Shown: positions 39,793 through 48,043 of the stretch, one piece after another | Numbering within the stretch: position 1 is the first letter of the stretch | How the letters are laid out: every line of letters begins with the position of its first letter | Position numbers and translations under genes: made by a program | From: CADCVT01 sp036389485 | GTDB taxonomy: Bacteria; Actinomycetota; Thermoleophilia; Solirubrobacterales; Solirubrobacteraceae | DNA: 64,000 nucleotides | Assembly: GCA_036389485.1 (NCBI GenBank) | Contig: DASVPR010000039.1 | Coordinates: 108,921 to 172,920, forward strand | Reading direction: 5' to 3' | Notes under the pieces: generated by a model | Told to the model about the DNA's origin: nothing | The model's database searches: none | What the model saw: only the letters and a program-made list of their open reading frames with translations

Positions 39793-41085
39793 TCAGCCCC
39801 GCAGCCAGCGGACGAGCTGCGCGTAGACCTTCGGGTGGTTGAGTAGGGCGAAGTGGTTGGCGCCGCCGACGTGCAGGCCGTGCTCGTCCTTGAAGCCGAG
39901 CCGGCGCGTGCGGGAGCGGCCCGAGGCGCTGGACGTGAGCACGAGCATGTCGCCGAGCAGGCGGCCGACGGGATGCTTCGGGCTGCGGGTGATCGTCGCG
40001 CTGACGAAGCAGTGGGTCGCGCCCTCCAGCAGCGGGACCTCCTGGCACGCGTCGGCGCGCAGCGCCTCCGGGTCGCGGTCGCGCCAGTCCTCGTCGACGA
40101 GCGACCCCTGCCGCAGGTCGCGGATGCCGCCGCTGCGGCGGCGCAGGAAGCGGCCGAACGGGCGCGTCTCCGGCAGGCGGTGCAGGCCGTGCGCCGCGTA
40201 GTGGACCGCCTGCTCGAGCGGTGCGCCCGTGTGCGGCGAACCGAGCGAGATCACATGGCGCACCCGCCCAACCCATTCCCGTCCGTCGAGCGTCGCGCGG
40301 TGGCAGGCGCTGCGCGCGACGAGGCCGCCCATCGAGTGCCCGACGAGCGCGATCTCCTCGATCTCCACCGGCCACTCCTCGACGAGCGCCGTCATCAGCT
40401 CGCAGAACGAGCGGCCGTTCTCCGAGATCCGGCGGCCGGTGTTGTAGCGGACCTCGATCGCGGTGCAGTCGAGCTCGCGGGCCAGGCGCTCGCCGTACGA
40501 CTCGCGCCCGCCGAGCCGCCACGACCGCTCGGTCTCCATCAGGCCGTGGAGGAAGACGACGACGCGCCCGCGGGCGTGCGGGAAGGCCCGCGCGAGCGAC
40601 TCGCCGTCCGGCGCGACCGGCTCGCCGTCGACGCGGATCGCCATCGGCTGCGCCAGCTCGCTGCCCTCCCGCTCGAGCGTGTCGCCGATGAGGCCGTTGA
40701 GGATCCCGACGATGCGCGCGCCCTGGGGCGTGTGGGAGACCGGGCCGGCGTCGCGCGCCGCGAACGCCGCGCCGTGGCCGGCCGCGACGGCAGCGCCCCG
40801 CAGCCCTGTGTACACGCCGCGCGAGATCGCGTCGTGCGCCAGCCGGACCGGCTTCCCCGCCGGGCCGACGAACCGGAAGACCCGCTCCGCCACGCCCAGG
40901 TGGATCTCGCCGATGCCGGCCGCCGCCCCGCCCAGCTCCGAGAGCCCGCGCCGCGCGAGCTCCGCGGCTTCGCCGCGCGCGGCCGCTCCGCGCGAGCCCG
41001 CTCCGCGCGCGACCGCTCCGCGCGCGACCACCGAGGGGCGCGGTGGGGTCGAGTCGCGCGAGGTGGTGGTCGTGAGGTCCTTCAT
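39793..41085 (-). CDS. Alpha/beta-hydrolase (lipase/esterase, GPI-inositol deacylase-like)
   Basis: The 430-aa protein has an N-terminal region rich in ARG repeats (VARGAVARGAGSRGAAARGE), a helical region, and an alpha/beta-hydrolase core from about residue 180 with VVVFLHGLMETERSW, the nucleophile ALVGHSMGGLVARS, a DEDWRD acid region and HFALLNHPKVY near the end with the likely catalytic His. No signal peptide is visible, so it is probably cytosolic and may act on stored lipids or polyhydroxyalkanoate. ATG 41085 overlaps the stop of the merR-type gene (ATGA); the regulator and the enzyme form an operon. Confidence 0.8.
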   Translation of the reverse strand: MKDLTTTTSRDSTPPRPSVVARGAVARGAGSRGAAARGEAAELARRGLSELGGAAAGIGEIHLGVAERVFRFVGPAGKPVRLAHDAISRGVYTGLRGAAVAAGHGAAFAARDAGPVSHTPQGARIVGILNGLIGDTLEREGSELAQPMAIRVDGEPVAPDGESLARAFPHARGRVVVFLHGLMETERSWRLGGRESYGERLARELDCTAIEVRYNTGRRISENGRSFCELMTALVEEWPVEIEEIALVGHSMGGLVARSACHRATLDGREWVGRVRHVISLGSPHTGAPLEQAVHYAAHGLHRLPETRPFGRFLRRRSGGIRDLRQGSLVDEDWRDRDPEALRADACQEVPLLEGATHCFVSATITRSPKHPVGRLLGDMLVLTSSASGRSRTRRLGFKDEHGLHVGGANHFALLNHPKVYAQLVRWLRG

Positions 41086-41849
41086 CGCTTCCCCTTTCCG
41101 CGCGACTGGCGCTCGAGCTCGCGGGCGAACGCCGCCTCGATCTCCGCCGCGAGTGTCTGCCTGAACAGGGCCGTCACCGTCTCCGACGCGGCCGGGCGGA
41201 GCTTCTCGATCGCCTCGGCGACCTCCGGCCAGCGCGTCTCGCCGTCCGGCGCGTTGCGCACCGGCTTCCACAGCTCCTCGAGGAACAACCGCACGAACGT
41301 GCGCGAGATCGACCCGCAGTTGCGCCGGACGCGCTCCAGGGCATCGAGCGCGGCGGCGAGGTCGATGCCCTGCTCGACCGCCTCCTCGGCGGCGCGCAGC
41401 AGCGACGGGCTCGGGACCTCCCACCGCCCGTCGCCGAGCGGCACCAGGACCTCGAGCTCCTCGGCCTTCGCGAGCGTCCGGCGATCGGTCTCCCCGAAAC
41501 GGTCCGCCAGCTCGTCGGCGTCGATGATCTCCGCGGCCTCCCCCTCACCCGGCGCGCTGATCGCGCGGCGGAACCGCGTGAGCTGGTCGTCGCCGGCCGC
41601 GAGCAGCCGCTTGATCGCGTTGAGGTTGAACCCCTCGGCCTGCATCTCCCGGATGAGGTTCAGTCGCTCGACGTGCTCCGGCCCGTAGTAACCGGTACGT
41701 GCAACGACCTCCGGAGGGGGTAGGAGGCCACGCGACTGGTGGTTGCGGATGTTGCGCACGGTCATCCCCGTGGCCTGCGCCAGCTGATCGATGGTCAGCC
41801 GGTCCCCGGGGGCGTCCTGTCTGACGGCGCGGAGGTGAGCACGAGTCAT
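41082..41849 (-). CDS. MerR-family transcriptional regulator
   Basis: The 255-aa protein has the MerR winged helix-turn-helix (LTIDQLAQATGMTVRNIRNH, then RTGYYGPEHVERLNLIREMQ) and a 160-residue C-terminal effector domain of mostly helices without Cys metal ligands. Organic effectors are therefore more likely than metals. ATG 41849 is taken; an upstream in-frame start (41870) exists. A long inverted repeat lies 28 bp before it, between this gene and the divergent membrane protein gene, and is the likely binding site for autoregulation. Confidence 0.88.
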   Translation of the reverse strand: MTRAHLRAVRQDAPGDRLTIDQLAQATGMTVRNIRNHQSRGLLPPPEVVARTGYYGPEHVERLNLIREMQAEGFNLNAIKRLLAAGDDQLTRFRRAISAPGEGEAAEIIDADELADRFGETDRRTLAKAEELEVLVPLGDGRWEVPSPSLLRAAEEAVEQGIDLAAALDALERVRRNCGSISRTFVRLFLEELWKPVRNAPDGETRWPEVAEAIEKLRPAASETVTALFRQTLAAEIEAAFARELERQSRGKGKR

Positions 41850-41876
41850 GCCGACTGTGATGATACCCACGATTGA

Positions 41877-41898
41877 TGTGACCTCAAGCGAGGTAACA
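41877..41898. promoter_or_regulatory. Inverted-repeat operator between merR-type gene and membrane protein gene
   Basis: TGT-N-ACCTC-AAGC-GAGGT-N-ACA is a 22-bp inverted repeat with one mismatched pair, located in the divergent promoter region. MerR proteins bind such repeats between -35 and -10. The half site ACCTC resembles operators of the MerR/SoxR group. It is placed to control both the MerR-esterase operon and the 41931 gene. Confidence 0.6.
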
Positions 41899-41930
41899 TC
41901 ATGCGGGGTAACGATCCGGGAGACGAGACG

Positions 41931-43787
41931 ATGAACGCATTCCTACTCCTCGCCGCCGACGGCTCAGAGCCCGCCGGCGGCGCGGCGATCGGCGAGGTGA
42001 TCGGCGCGACGCTCGGCGCCACGCTGATGACGGTGGTCCTGCTGGGCCTGGGCATCGGCCACCGCAGCGGCCGCGTGCAGATCCTGAACAACCTTTCGCG
42101 ATTCTCGGAGCGCGTCTCCGGCCTGCCCGGATGGGCGGCGCTGCCCGCGGGCCTCGCCACCGGCTCGCTGCTGACCGCCGTCTTCGGCATGTACTGGGAC
42201 ATCTCCCTGCACATCGACGAGGGCCGCGACGCCGGGCCGCTGGCCAACCCGGCGCACTACTTCATCCTGTTCGGCCTTTTCGGGATCTTCGCCGCGGGCT
42301 TCCTCGCGGTCGTCCTGCCGAAGGAGCGGACCGGCCCGACCGCGATCCGCATCCAGGAGGGCTGGTACGCGCCCCTCGGCGGCGTCCTCGTGATGGCGTG
42401 CGGCGCGTTCAGCCTGATCGGGTTCCCGCTCGACGACATCTGGCACCGGCTGTTCGGGCAGGACGTCACGCTGTGGGGCCCGACGCACCTGATGCTCATC
42501 GGCGGGGCGTCGATGACGCTCATCGGGATGTGCGTGCTCATCATCGAGGCGCGCCGCGCCAACGCGGCCGCCGGGCGCCCGGACCGCGAGAAGCCGTGGA
42601 CGACGCTGCTGCAGAAGGCGGCGCTGCCGGGCGGCCTGCTCATCGGCCTCTCGACGTTCCAGGCCGAGTTCGACTTCAGCGTCCCCCAGTTCCGCTTCAT
42701 CTTCCAGCCGATGCTGATCATGCTCGCGGCGGGCGTCGGGCTCGTCGCGACCCGCATGTACCTCGGCAAGGGCAGCGCGCTGCTCGCGGTCGGGTTCTTC
42801 CTGCTCGTGCGCGGCTTCTTGTCGGTGACGATCGGCCCGGTCCTCGGGCAGACGACGCCGGCGCTGCCCCTCTACCTCGTGGAGGCGCTGGTCGTCGAGG
42901 CGCTCGCCCTGCGCTTCGCGACGCGGCCGCTGCAGTTCGGCGTGTTGTCCGGGCTCGGCATCGGGACGATCGGCCTGGCCTCCGAGTGGGGCTGGTCGCA
43001 CGTCGTGATGCACCAGCCGTGGCCGTCGGAGCTGTTCCCCGAGGGCGCCCTGTTCGGCCTCGCGATGGCGCTGGTCGGCGCGCTGCTCGGCGCGTGGGTC
43101 GGCTCGCGGCTGGCCGCGGACGAGATCGAGCGCCCGCCGGTGCTGCGGCCGCTCGCGGTCGTCTCCGCGATCGCGCTCGCCGGCATGGTCGCCTACGCGC
43201 TGCGCGACAACCCGACCGGGGAGCCCGTGCGCGCGCAGGTCCAGGTGCAGGAGACGAAGGGCGGCGCGCAGCGCGAGGGGATCGTGACCGTCGCGCTCGA
43301 CCCGCCCGACGCCGCGAAGGACGCCGAGTGGCTGACCGTCACGGCGTGGCAGGGCGGCGGCAGCATCGTCGAGCCGCTCGAGGAGATCGGCCCCGGCCGG
43401 TACCGGACGCCGGTCGCCGTCCCGCTGCACGGCAGCTGGAAGTCGCTGATCCGGCTCCACACCGGACGCGAGCTGCAGATCATGCCCGTGTTCATGCCGG
43501 CCGACGAGGCGATCCCCGTCAAGGAGGTCCCGGCGCCGGCGCGGTTCACGCGCGAGTTCGCGGCCGAGCCGGACGTCCTGCTGCGCGAGCAGACCGGCGG
43601 CGGCGGGTTCACGTGGGCGCTGGCCTACGCGATCGTGGCCGGCATCGCGCTCGGGCTGCTCGCGCTGATCGCATGGGGCCTGCACCGCCTCGCGATCCTC
43701 GCGCCGCGGCGCGACCGCGACTCCACGCCGCCGCCCGAGCCGCGGACGGGGGCGCGCGTCACGGGGCGGCCGGCGGTGGCGTCATGA
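41931..43787 (+). CDS. Large multi-pass membrane protein of unknown function
   Basis: The 618-aa protein has about 11-12 hydrophobic helices, then from about residue 430 an extracellular-looking domain (VRAQVQVQETKGG, VTVALDPPDAAKDAEW), a final helix and a Pro/Arg-rich tail. Loops contain WDISLHIDEGRDAGP, with an HID acid pair, and FPLDDIWHRLFGQDVTLWGP plus HLMLI and SEWGWSHVVMH. These His/Asp-containing loops near membrane ends could bind metal or heme, but no known family is recognised. It faces the MerR operon across the inverted repeat and is probably controlled by it. The 3' end overlaps the convergent P450 gene by 6 bp. Confidence 0.65.
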   Translation: MNAFLLLAADGSEPAGGAAIGEVIGATLGATLMTVVLLGLGIGHRSGRVQILNNLSRFSERVSGLPGWAALPAGLATGSLLTAVFGMYWDISLHIDEGRDAGPLANPAHYFILFGLFGIFAAGFLAVVLPKERTGPTAIRIQEGWYAPLGGVLVMACGAFSLIGFPLDDIWHRLFGQDVTLWGPTHLMLIGGASMTLIGMCVLIIEARRANAAAGRPDREKPWTTLLQKAALPGGLLIGLSTFQAEFDFSVPQFRFIFQPMLIMLAAGVGLVATRMYLGKGSALLAVGFFLLVRGFLSVTIGPVLGQTTPALPLYLVEALVVEALALRFATRPLQFGVLSGLGIGTIGLASEWGWSHVVMHQPWPSELFPEGALFGLAMALVGALLGAWVGSRLAADEIERPPVLRPLAVVSAIALAGMVAYALRDNPTGEPVRAQVQVQETKGGAQREGIVTVALDPPDAAKDAEWLTVTAWQGGGSIVEPLEEIGPGRYRTPVAVPLHGSWKSLIRLHTGRELQIMPVFMPADEAIPVKEVPAPARFTREFAAEPDVLLREQTGGGGFTWALAYAIVAGIALGLLALIAWGLHRLAILAPRRDRDSTPPPEPRTGARVTGRPAVAS

Positions 43788-45077
43788 CCGTCGTCGCGCG
43801 GTCACGAGCGTGCCGTTCTTCGGCGACAGCGTGACGTTCCGCCGCGCGACGCGCTCCGGCCTGTCCTCGACGGGCCGGAGCGTGCGGCGCTTCAGGATCT
43901 CCGTCAGCGCGACGCGCATCTCCATCTCCGCGAACGAGGCGCCGAGGCAGCGGCGGACGCCCCCGCCGAACGGGATCCACGCGTAGGTCGACGGGGGGTT
44001 CTCGAGGAAGCGCTCCGGGCGGAAGGCGTAGGGCTCGGGATAGCGGTCCTCGCGCGTGTGGGTCAGCCAGATCGCCGGCGTGACGTCGGTTCCCGGCGGC
44101 AGGACGTGGCCGTTGACCCGCAGCTCGCTGGTCAGCCGGCGGCCGGCGATCGGGACGACCGGCCGCAGCCGCAGCGACTCGCTCACCACGGCGCGGACGT
44201 ACGCGTCGCCCTGTCCCCCGTCGATCTCGTCGACGAGGCGGCTCAGCGCCTGCGGATGGCGGAGCAGCAGGTCGAACGCCCACGCGAGGCCGGTCGCCGT
44301 CGTCTCGTGCCCGGCGAGCATCAGTGTCATGAGCTGGTCGCGGATCTCGCGGTCGTCCATCGGCTCGCCGTCCTCGAAGCGGGCGCTCGTCAGCAGGGAG
44401 AGGATGTCCTCGCGCGGATCCTCGCGGCGGTCGGCGATCTCCGCGGCGATCACGGCGTCGATCTCGGCCAGGAGGCGCCCGAAGTCCTCGAGCGGGTCGC
44501 GGCCGCCGAAGCGCCGCGCGACCAGCACGCGCAGCTGCAGCGCGGCGGAGGCGGTGTCGCCGAGCAGCCCGCCCAGGCTCTTCGTCAGCACCGCGCGGCG
44601 CTCCGGATCGGTGACCCCGAAGACCGCGCGCAGGATGACCTCGAGCGTGATCGCCTGCATGTGCGGGTGCAGCGCGAACGGCTCGCCGACCGGCCACGTC
44701 TCGACGTCGCGCGCGACCACCTCGGCGACCGTCTGCTCGTACGCGCGCATCCGCTCGCCGTGGAACGGCGGCAGCATCAGCCGGCGCCGCGCCAGGTGCT
44801 CGCGGCCCTCGAGCAGCAGCACCGACCGCTCCCCGAGCACCGGCCCCAACGCGAGCGTCCGCCCCGGCGGCAGCGCGTTGTCCTTGTTCGAGTACAGCGC
44901 CTGGATCGCCTCGGGGTCCGAGATCATCACCATCGGCGTCTGGAACCCGAGGAACTTGACGCTGAACGCGTCCCCGAACCGCCGCCGGCACGACTCGAGG
45001 AACGAGATCGGCCGGACCAGCCAGCGCATCGTCTGGATCGCGGGCGGCTCCGGAGGGCTCGGAGGAAGCGCGCTCAC
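43782..45077 (-). CDS. Cytochrome P450
   Basis: This 431-aa soluble P450 has the I-helix oxygen-activating motif AGHETTA (255-261), ExxR as ESLR (300-303), the PERF region AFRPERFLENPP and the heme signature FGGGVRRCLGA with Cys377. The CYP family cannot be named from sequence alone; the overall pattern is of the bacterial CYP110/CYP4-like group. GTG 45077 overlaps the stop of the VOC gene (GTGA). It ends a three-gene operon with a methyltransferase and a VOC protein, which suggests modification of one small molecule. No ferredoxin gene is adjacent. Confidence 0.93.
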   Translation of the reverse strand: MSALPPSPPEPPAIQTMRWLVRPISFLESCRRRFGDAFSVKFLGFQTPMVMISDPEAIQALYSNKDNALPPGRTLALGPVLGERSVLLLEGREHLARRRLMLPPFHGERMRAYEQTVAEVVARDVETWPVGEPFALHPHMQAITLEVILRAVFGVTDPERRAVLTKSLGGLLGDTASAALQLRVLVARRFGGRDPLEDFGRLLAEIDAVIAAEIADRREDPREDILSLLTSARFEDGEPMDDREIRDQLMTLMLAGHETTATGLAWAFDLLLRHPQALSRLVDEIDGGQGDAYVRAVVSESLRLRPVVPIAGRRLTSELRVNGHVLPPGTDVTPAIWLTHTREDRYPEPYAFRPERFLENPPSTYAWIPFGGGVRRCLGASFAEMEMRVALTEILKRRTLRPVEDRPERVARRNVTLSPKNGTLVTARRRS

Positions 45078-45658
45078 CGGTACGGATTCTTGGGGGAGCG
45101 GTCGTCCGAGAGTGTGCGTTGCGTCCGCCCGACGAGCCGCTCGATCGCGTCGGCGAGGTGGACCGGGTCGATGTGGTGGTCGCCGCGCTCGACGCGGAGG
45201 TGGTGCGCCTCGAGGAGGACGTCGGCGTGCGTGTGGCCGGCGGGTGGCTCGAAGCGGTAGGACGCGAGCTCGATGAGCAGCCCCAGCGGATCCTTGAAGT
45301 AGATCGAGTCCATGAACCCGCGGTCCTTGACGCCGCTGTGGCGGATCCCCCGCTCGTCGAGGCGCTCGACCGTCTGGCGGAAGACGGCGTTCGAGACGCT
45401 GAACGCGACGTGGTGGACGCACCCGGGGTCGGTCGGCGTGCGGTCCGGCGTGCCGACGCGGTCCTCGTTCGTGAAGATCGTGATGAGGCGCCCGTCGCCC
45501 GGGTCGAAGTAGAGGTGGCTTTCGCTCGCGTTGTCGAGGTTCGGCTGCTCGAAGACGAATGGCATCCCGAGCGCGCCCTCCCAGAAGTCGATCGACGTCT
45601 GCCGGCCGGCGCCGACGAGCGTGATGTGGTGGACGCCCTGGGTCTGCAGCTTGCGCAT
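45074..45658 (-). CDS. VOC-superfamily (glyoxalase/ring-cleaving dioxygenase-like) protein
   Basis: The 194-aa protein has two beta-alpha-beta VOC modules, with metal-ligand candidates in VHHITLVG (His), CVHHVAFSV (His) and DPLGLLIELASY (Glu), the pattern of type I extradiol dioxygenases and related ring-cleaving enzymes. A C-terminal extension of about 45 residues with His-rich text (HHLRVERGDHHID) is unusual. In this operon it could cleave or rearrange the aromatic product of the P450. It starts four bases after the methyltransferase stop, so the genes are cotranscribed. Confidence 0.85.
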   Translation of the reverse strand: MRKLQTQGVHHITLVGAGRQTSIDFWEGALGMPFVFEQPNLDNASESHLYFDPGDGRLITIFTNEDRVGTPDRTPTDPGCVHHVAFSVSNAVFRQTVERLDERGIRHSGVKDRGFMDSIYFKDPLGLLIELASYRFEPPAGHTHADVLLEAHHLRVERGDHHIDPVHLADAIERLVGRTQRTLSDDRSPKNPYR

Positions 45659-45661
45659 CGC

Positions 45662-46447
45662 TCAATCCTCGCGCGTCGCGGTGAAGCAGAACTGCGTGAG
45701 CGCGAAGAAGTACTCGCCGCGCGCGTCGACGTCGCGGAGGTCCTCCAGCCAGGCGTCCGCCTCGTCCGCGGGCACGTCCTCGAGCGTGCCGACGAACTCG
45801 CGGATGATCGACGGCAGGTTGCCGCCGAAGGTTTCCGGATCCATCGAGGTCGTGGTGAACAGGTGGCCTTCCGCGCGCACGTCGCCGAAGCCCGCCGCGC
45901 GCAGGCTCGCCCCGAGCGTCCGCGGGAGCACCGGGTGCACGAGGTGGCGGTCCCACGCCGCCTGCATCCGCTCCATCCGGGCGTCGTCGCCGGAGTGCCA
46001 CGACAGCGTCGACCAGTCGATGTCCCACAGCACGACGCGGCCGCCCGGCCGGACGACGCGCCGCAGCTCGCTCAGCCCCGCGGCGATATCGGGGAGGTAC
46101 TCGAAGACCTGGACCGAGACCGCGCGGTCGACCGAGGCGTCGGGCAGCGGGATGCTCGTGGCCTCGCCCCGCTCGACCGTCGCGCCCGGCCGCCCGTCGA
46201 CCCGCCGGGCGGCGAGCGCGAGCATCGCGTCGGCGACGTCGATGCCGGTGACGGCGCCCTCCGGGCCGACGCGGTCGAGCACGTCGGCGACGTAGAACCC
46301 CGGGCCGCAGCCGACGTCGACGACGCGGTCGCCGGGCTGGGGATCGAGGGCGTCGAGGACGAGGCCGCGCCGCCGCAGGACGTCGCGGCGCTGGTAGAAC
46401 GCATCGAGCTGCGCGGCCATGCGCTCGTCGAACGCGAGTTGGCTCAT
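45662..46447 (-). CDS. Class I SAM-dependent methyltransferase
   Basis: The 261-aa protein has the SAM-binding motif VVDVGCGPGFYVADVLD, followed by VTGIDVADAML and GEATSIPLPDASVD, as in the UbiE/COQ5-like family. The second half carries the acceptor-binding region. It is the first gene of the minus-strand operon with VOC and P450 genes and diverges from the DMT exporter over a 23-bp gap, so both promoters must overlap. The acceptor is unknown. Confidence 0.87.
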   Translation of the reverse strand: MSQLAFDERMAAQLDAFYQRRDVLRRRGLVLDALDPQPGDRVVDVGCGPGFYVADVLDRVGPEGAVTGIDVADAMLALAARRVDGRPGATVERGEATSIPLPDASVDRAVSVQVFEYLPDIAAGLSELRRVVRPGGRVVLWDIDWSTLSWHSGDDARMERMQAAWDRHLVHPVLPRTLGASLRAAGFGDVRAEGHLFTTTSMDPETFGGNLPSIIREFVGTLEDVPADEADAWLEDLRDVDARGEYFFALTQFCFTATRED

Positions 46448-46470
46448 GGGCGCGACCCTACCTTGGGGCG

Positions 46471-47349
46471 ATGCGCCGCTCCGCCGTCTGGTCCCTCTAC
46501 GCGATGCTCGTGCTCGTCTGGTCGAGCACGTGGGTCGCGATCAAGATCGGGCTGGACGACCTCCCCGCGCTCTTCGGCGCCGGGATTCGGTTCGGGCTGG
46601 CGGGCGTGCTCCTGCTTGCCGGCGCGAGGCTGGCGGGCCGGTCGCTCAGGACCGACCCGATCCTCGCGACGATCCTCGCGGTCCTTCCCTTCGCGACGAC
46701 GTACGGGCTGGTCTACTGGGCCGAGCAGCACATCCCGTCGGGCCTGACCGCCGTCCTCTTCGGCGTGCTCCCGCTCTACACCGCGCTGCTCGCCGCGGTG
46801 GCGCTGCCCGACGAGCCGCTCCGGCGCCGGCTGCTCGCCGGCATCGCCATCGCGATCGTCGGGCTGGCGCTGGCGTTCAACGAGTCGCTCGAGCTCGGCG
46901 ACGACGACCTGGCGTGGGTGGCCGCGCTGGCCGCCGCGCTCTCCTCGCTGCCGAGCGCGATCGGCAACATCTCGATCAAGCGGCGCGGGGCGCTGCTCGA
47001 CGCGCTGGTCCTCAACGGCTGGGCGATGCTCGGCGCCGGCGTCCTGCTGCTGCTCGCCTCCGCGCCGAGCGAGGACTGGGGCGACGCGACGCTCACCGCG
47101 GCGTCTGCCGGGTCCGTCCTCTACCTCGCGCTGATCGGCACCGCGTTCACGTTCGTGGGCCTGACACTGCTGCTGCGCGAGCTGACCGCGGTGGCCACGT
47201 CGTACATCTCGATGCTCATCCCCTTCGGGGCGCTCGCGTTCGGGGCGCTGCTCGAGGACGAGGTCGTGACGGGGACCGCGATCCTGGGCGCGACGCTGGT
47301 CGCGACGGGCATCGCGGTCGCGCAGTGGCGGCGACGCGCGCCGGCGTGA
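46471..47349 (+). CDS. EamA-family (DMT) transporter
   Basis: The 292-aa protein has ten hydrophobic helices in two EamA repeats, opening with LYAMLVLVWSSTWVAIKIGL and with YWAEQHIPSGLTAVLFG at the end of the third helix. DMT family members export amino acids or metabolites. The head-to-head position to the P450 operon with a 23-bp gap suggests shared control and possibly export of that pathway's product, which is inference. A TACCTT box precedes the ATG by a few bases. Confidence 0.9.
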   Translation: MRRSAVWSLYAMLVLVWSSTWVAIKIGLDDLPALFGAGIRFGLAGVLLLAGARLAGRSLRTDPILATILAVLPFATTYGLVYWAEQHIPSGLTAVLFGVLPLYTALLAAVALPDEPLRRRLLAGIAIAIVGLALAFNESLELGDDDLAWVAALAAALSSLPSAIGNISIKRRGALLDALVLNGWAMLGAGVLLLLASAPSEDWGDATLTAASAGSVLYLALIGTAFTFVGLTLLLRELTAVATSYISMLIPFGALAFGALLEDEVVTGTAILGATLVATGIAVAQWRRRAPA

Positions 47350-47350
47350 C

Positions 47351-48043
47351 TCAGGGGAGCAGCTCGTGGATCGTCTTCGTCCACGTGCCGTCGGGGAAGC
47401 CGGTGCCGCCGAGCGGCCGCGTCGGGATGTCATACGAGAACGTGTAGAGCATGAGACCGCCCTTGCGCCCGCCCTCCGGCTCCCACGGCGTGATCGCCTC
47501 GACGTCCTCGAGCGGCGTGAAGCTGTACCCCGTCCGCTCGCAGCTCACGCCGATGACGAGCTTCTCCGTCGACCCGATGATCTCGGCGTACTGCCCGAAG
47601 TACTCCTTCGTCGCGGGGACGCCCGGCCAGTCCGAGTAGTCCATCGTCATGACGAGGTCGAGCTCGGCCGCGAAGCTCTTCAGGAAGTCGGGAATGGCCT
47701 GCCAGGGCGCGTAGATCGGTGCGGTGATCAGGGGGTCGCGGCCCAGCGCGCTCTGCAGCGCCGACCGCAGCGCCGACGTGACCTGCAGGAGGGTGGGGTT
47801 GTCCTCGGGAGGCTCGTAGTCGAGGTCGAGCCCGTCGACGCCCCATTCCGCCGCCGTCTCGGCGGTGCTCTTCGCGAAGGCGTCGACGTCCGGGACCAGG
47901 CCGAGGTTCTTGTCGTTGATCGAGAGCAGCACCTTCGTCCCGTTCTGCCGGATCTCGGCGATCCAGGCCTGGATCTGCTCGGCAGGGAAGTGCTGCGTCG
48001 AGGGCATCGCGGTCGCGGCTTCCGGGTAGCCATTGGCCGTCAT
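47351..48043 (-). CDS. GH18 (chitinase-like) protein, N-terminally short
   Basis: The 230-aa frame has the GH18 catalytic motif GVDGLDLDYEPP with Glu77 as acid, then APWQAIPDFLKSF, DLVMTMDYSDW with the Tyr/Asp contact, and a last strand GGLMLYTFSYD. Normally 40-60 more residues with the first barrel strand and a signal peptide precede the part that starts here at ATG 48043. Upstream of 48043 the frame stays open but runs antisense to the acyl-CoA dehydrogenase and has the composition of such a shadow. It may be truncated by loss of its 5' end or start in an unusual way. It has no ribosome site of note. Confidence 0.6.
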   Translation of the reverse strand: MTANGYPEAATAMPSTQHFPAEQIQAWIAEIRQNGTKVLLSINDKNLGLVPDVDAFAKSTAETAAEWGVDGLDLDYEPPEDNPTLLQVTSALRSALQSALGRDPLITAPIYAPWQAIPDFLKSFAAELDLVMTMDYSDWPGVPATKEYFGQYAEIIGSTEKLVIGVSCERTGYSFTPLEDVEAITPWEPEGGRKGGLMLYTFSYDIPTRPLGGTGFPDGTWTKTIHELLP

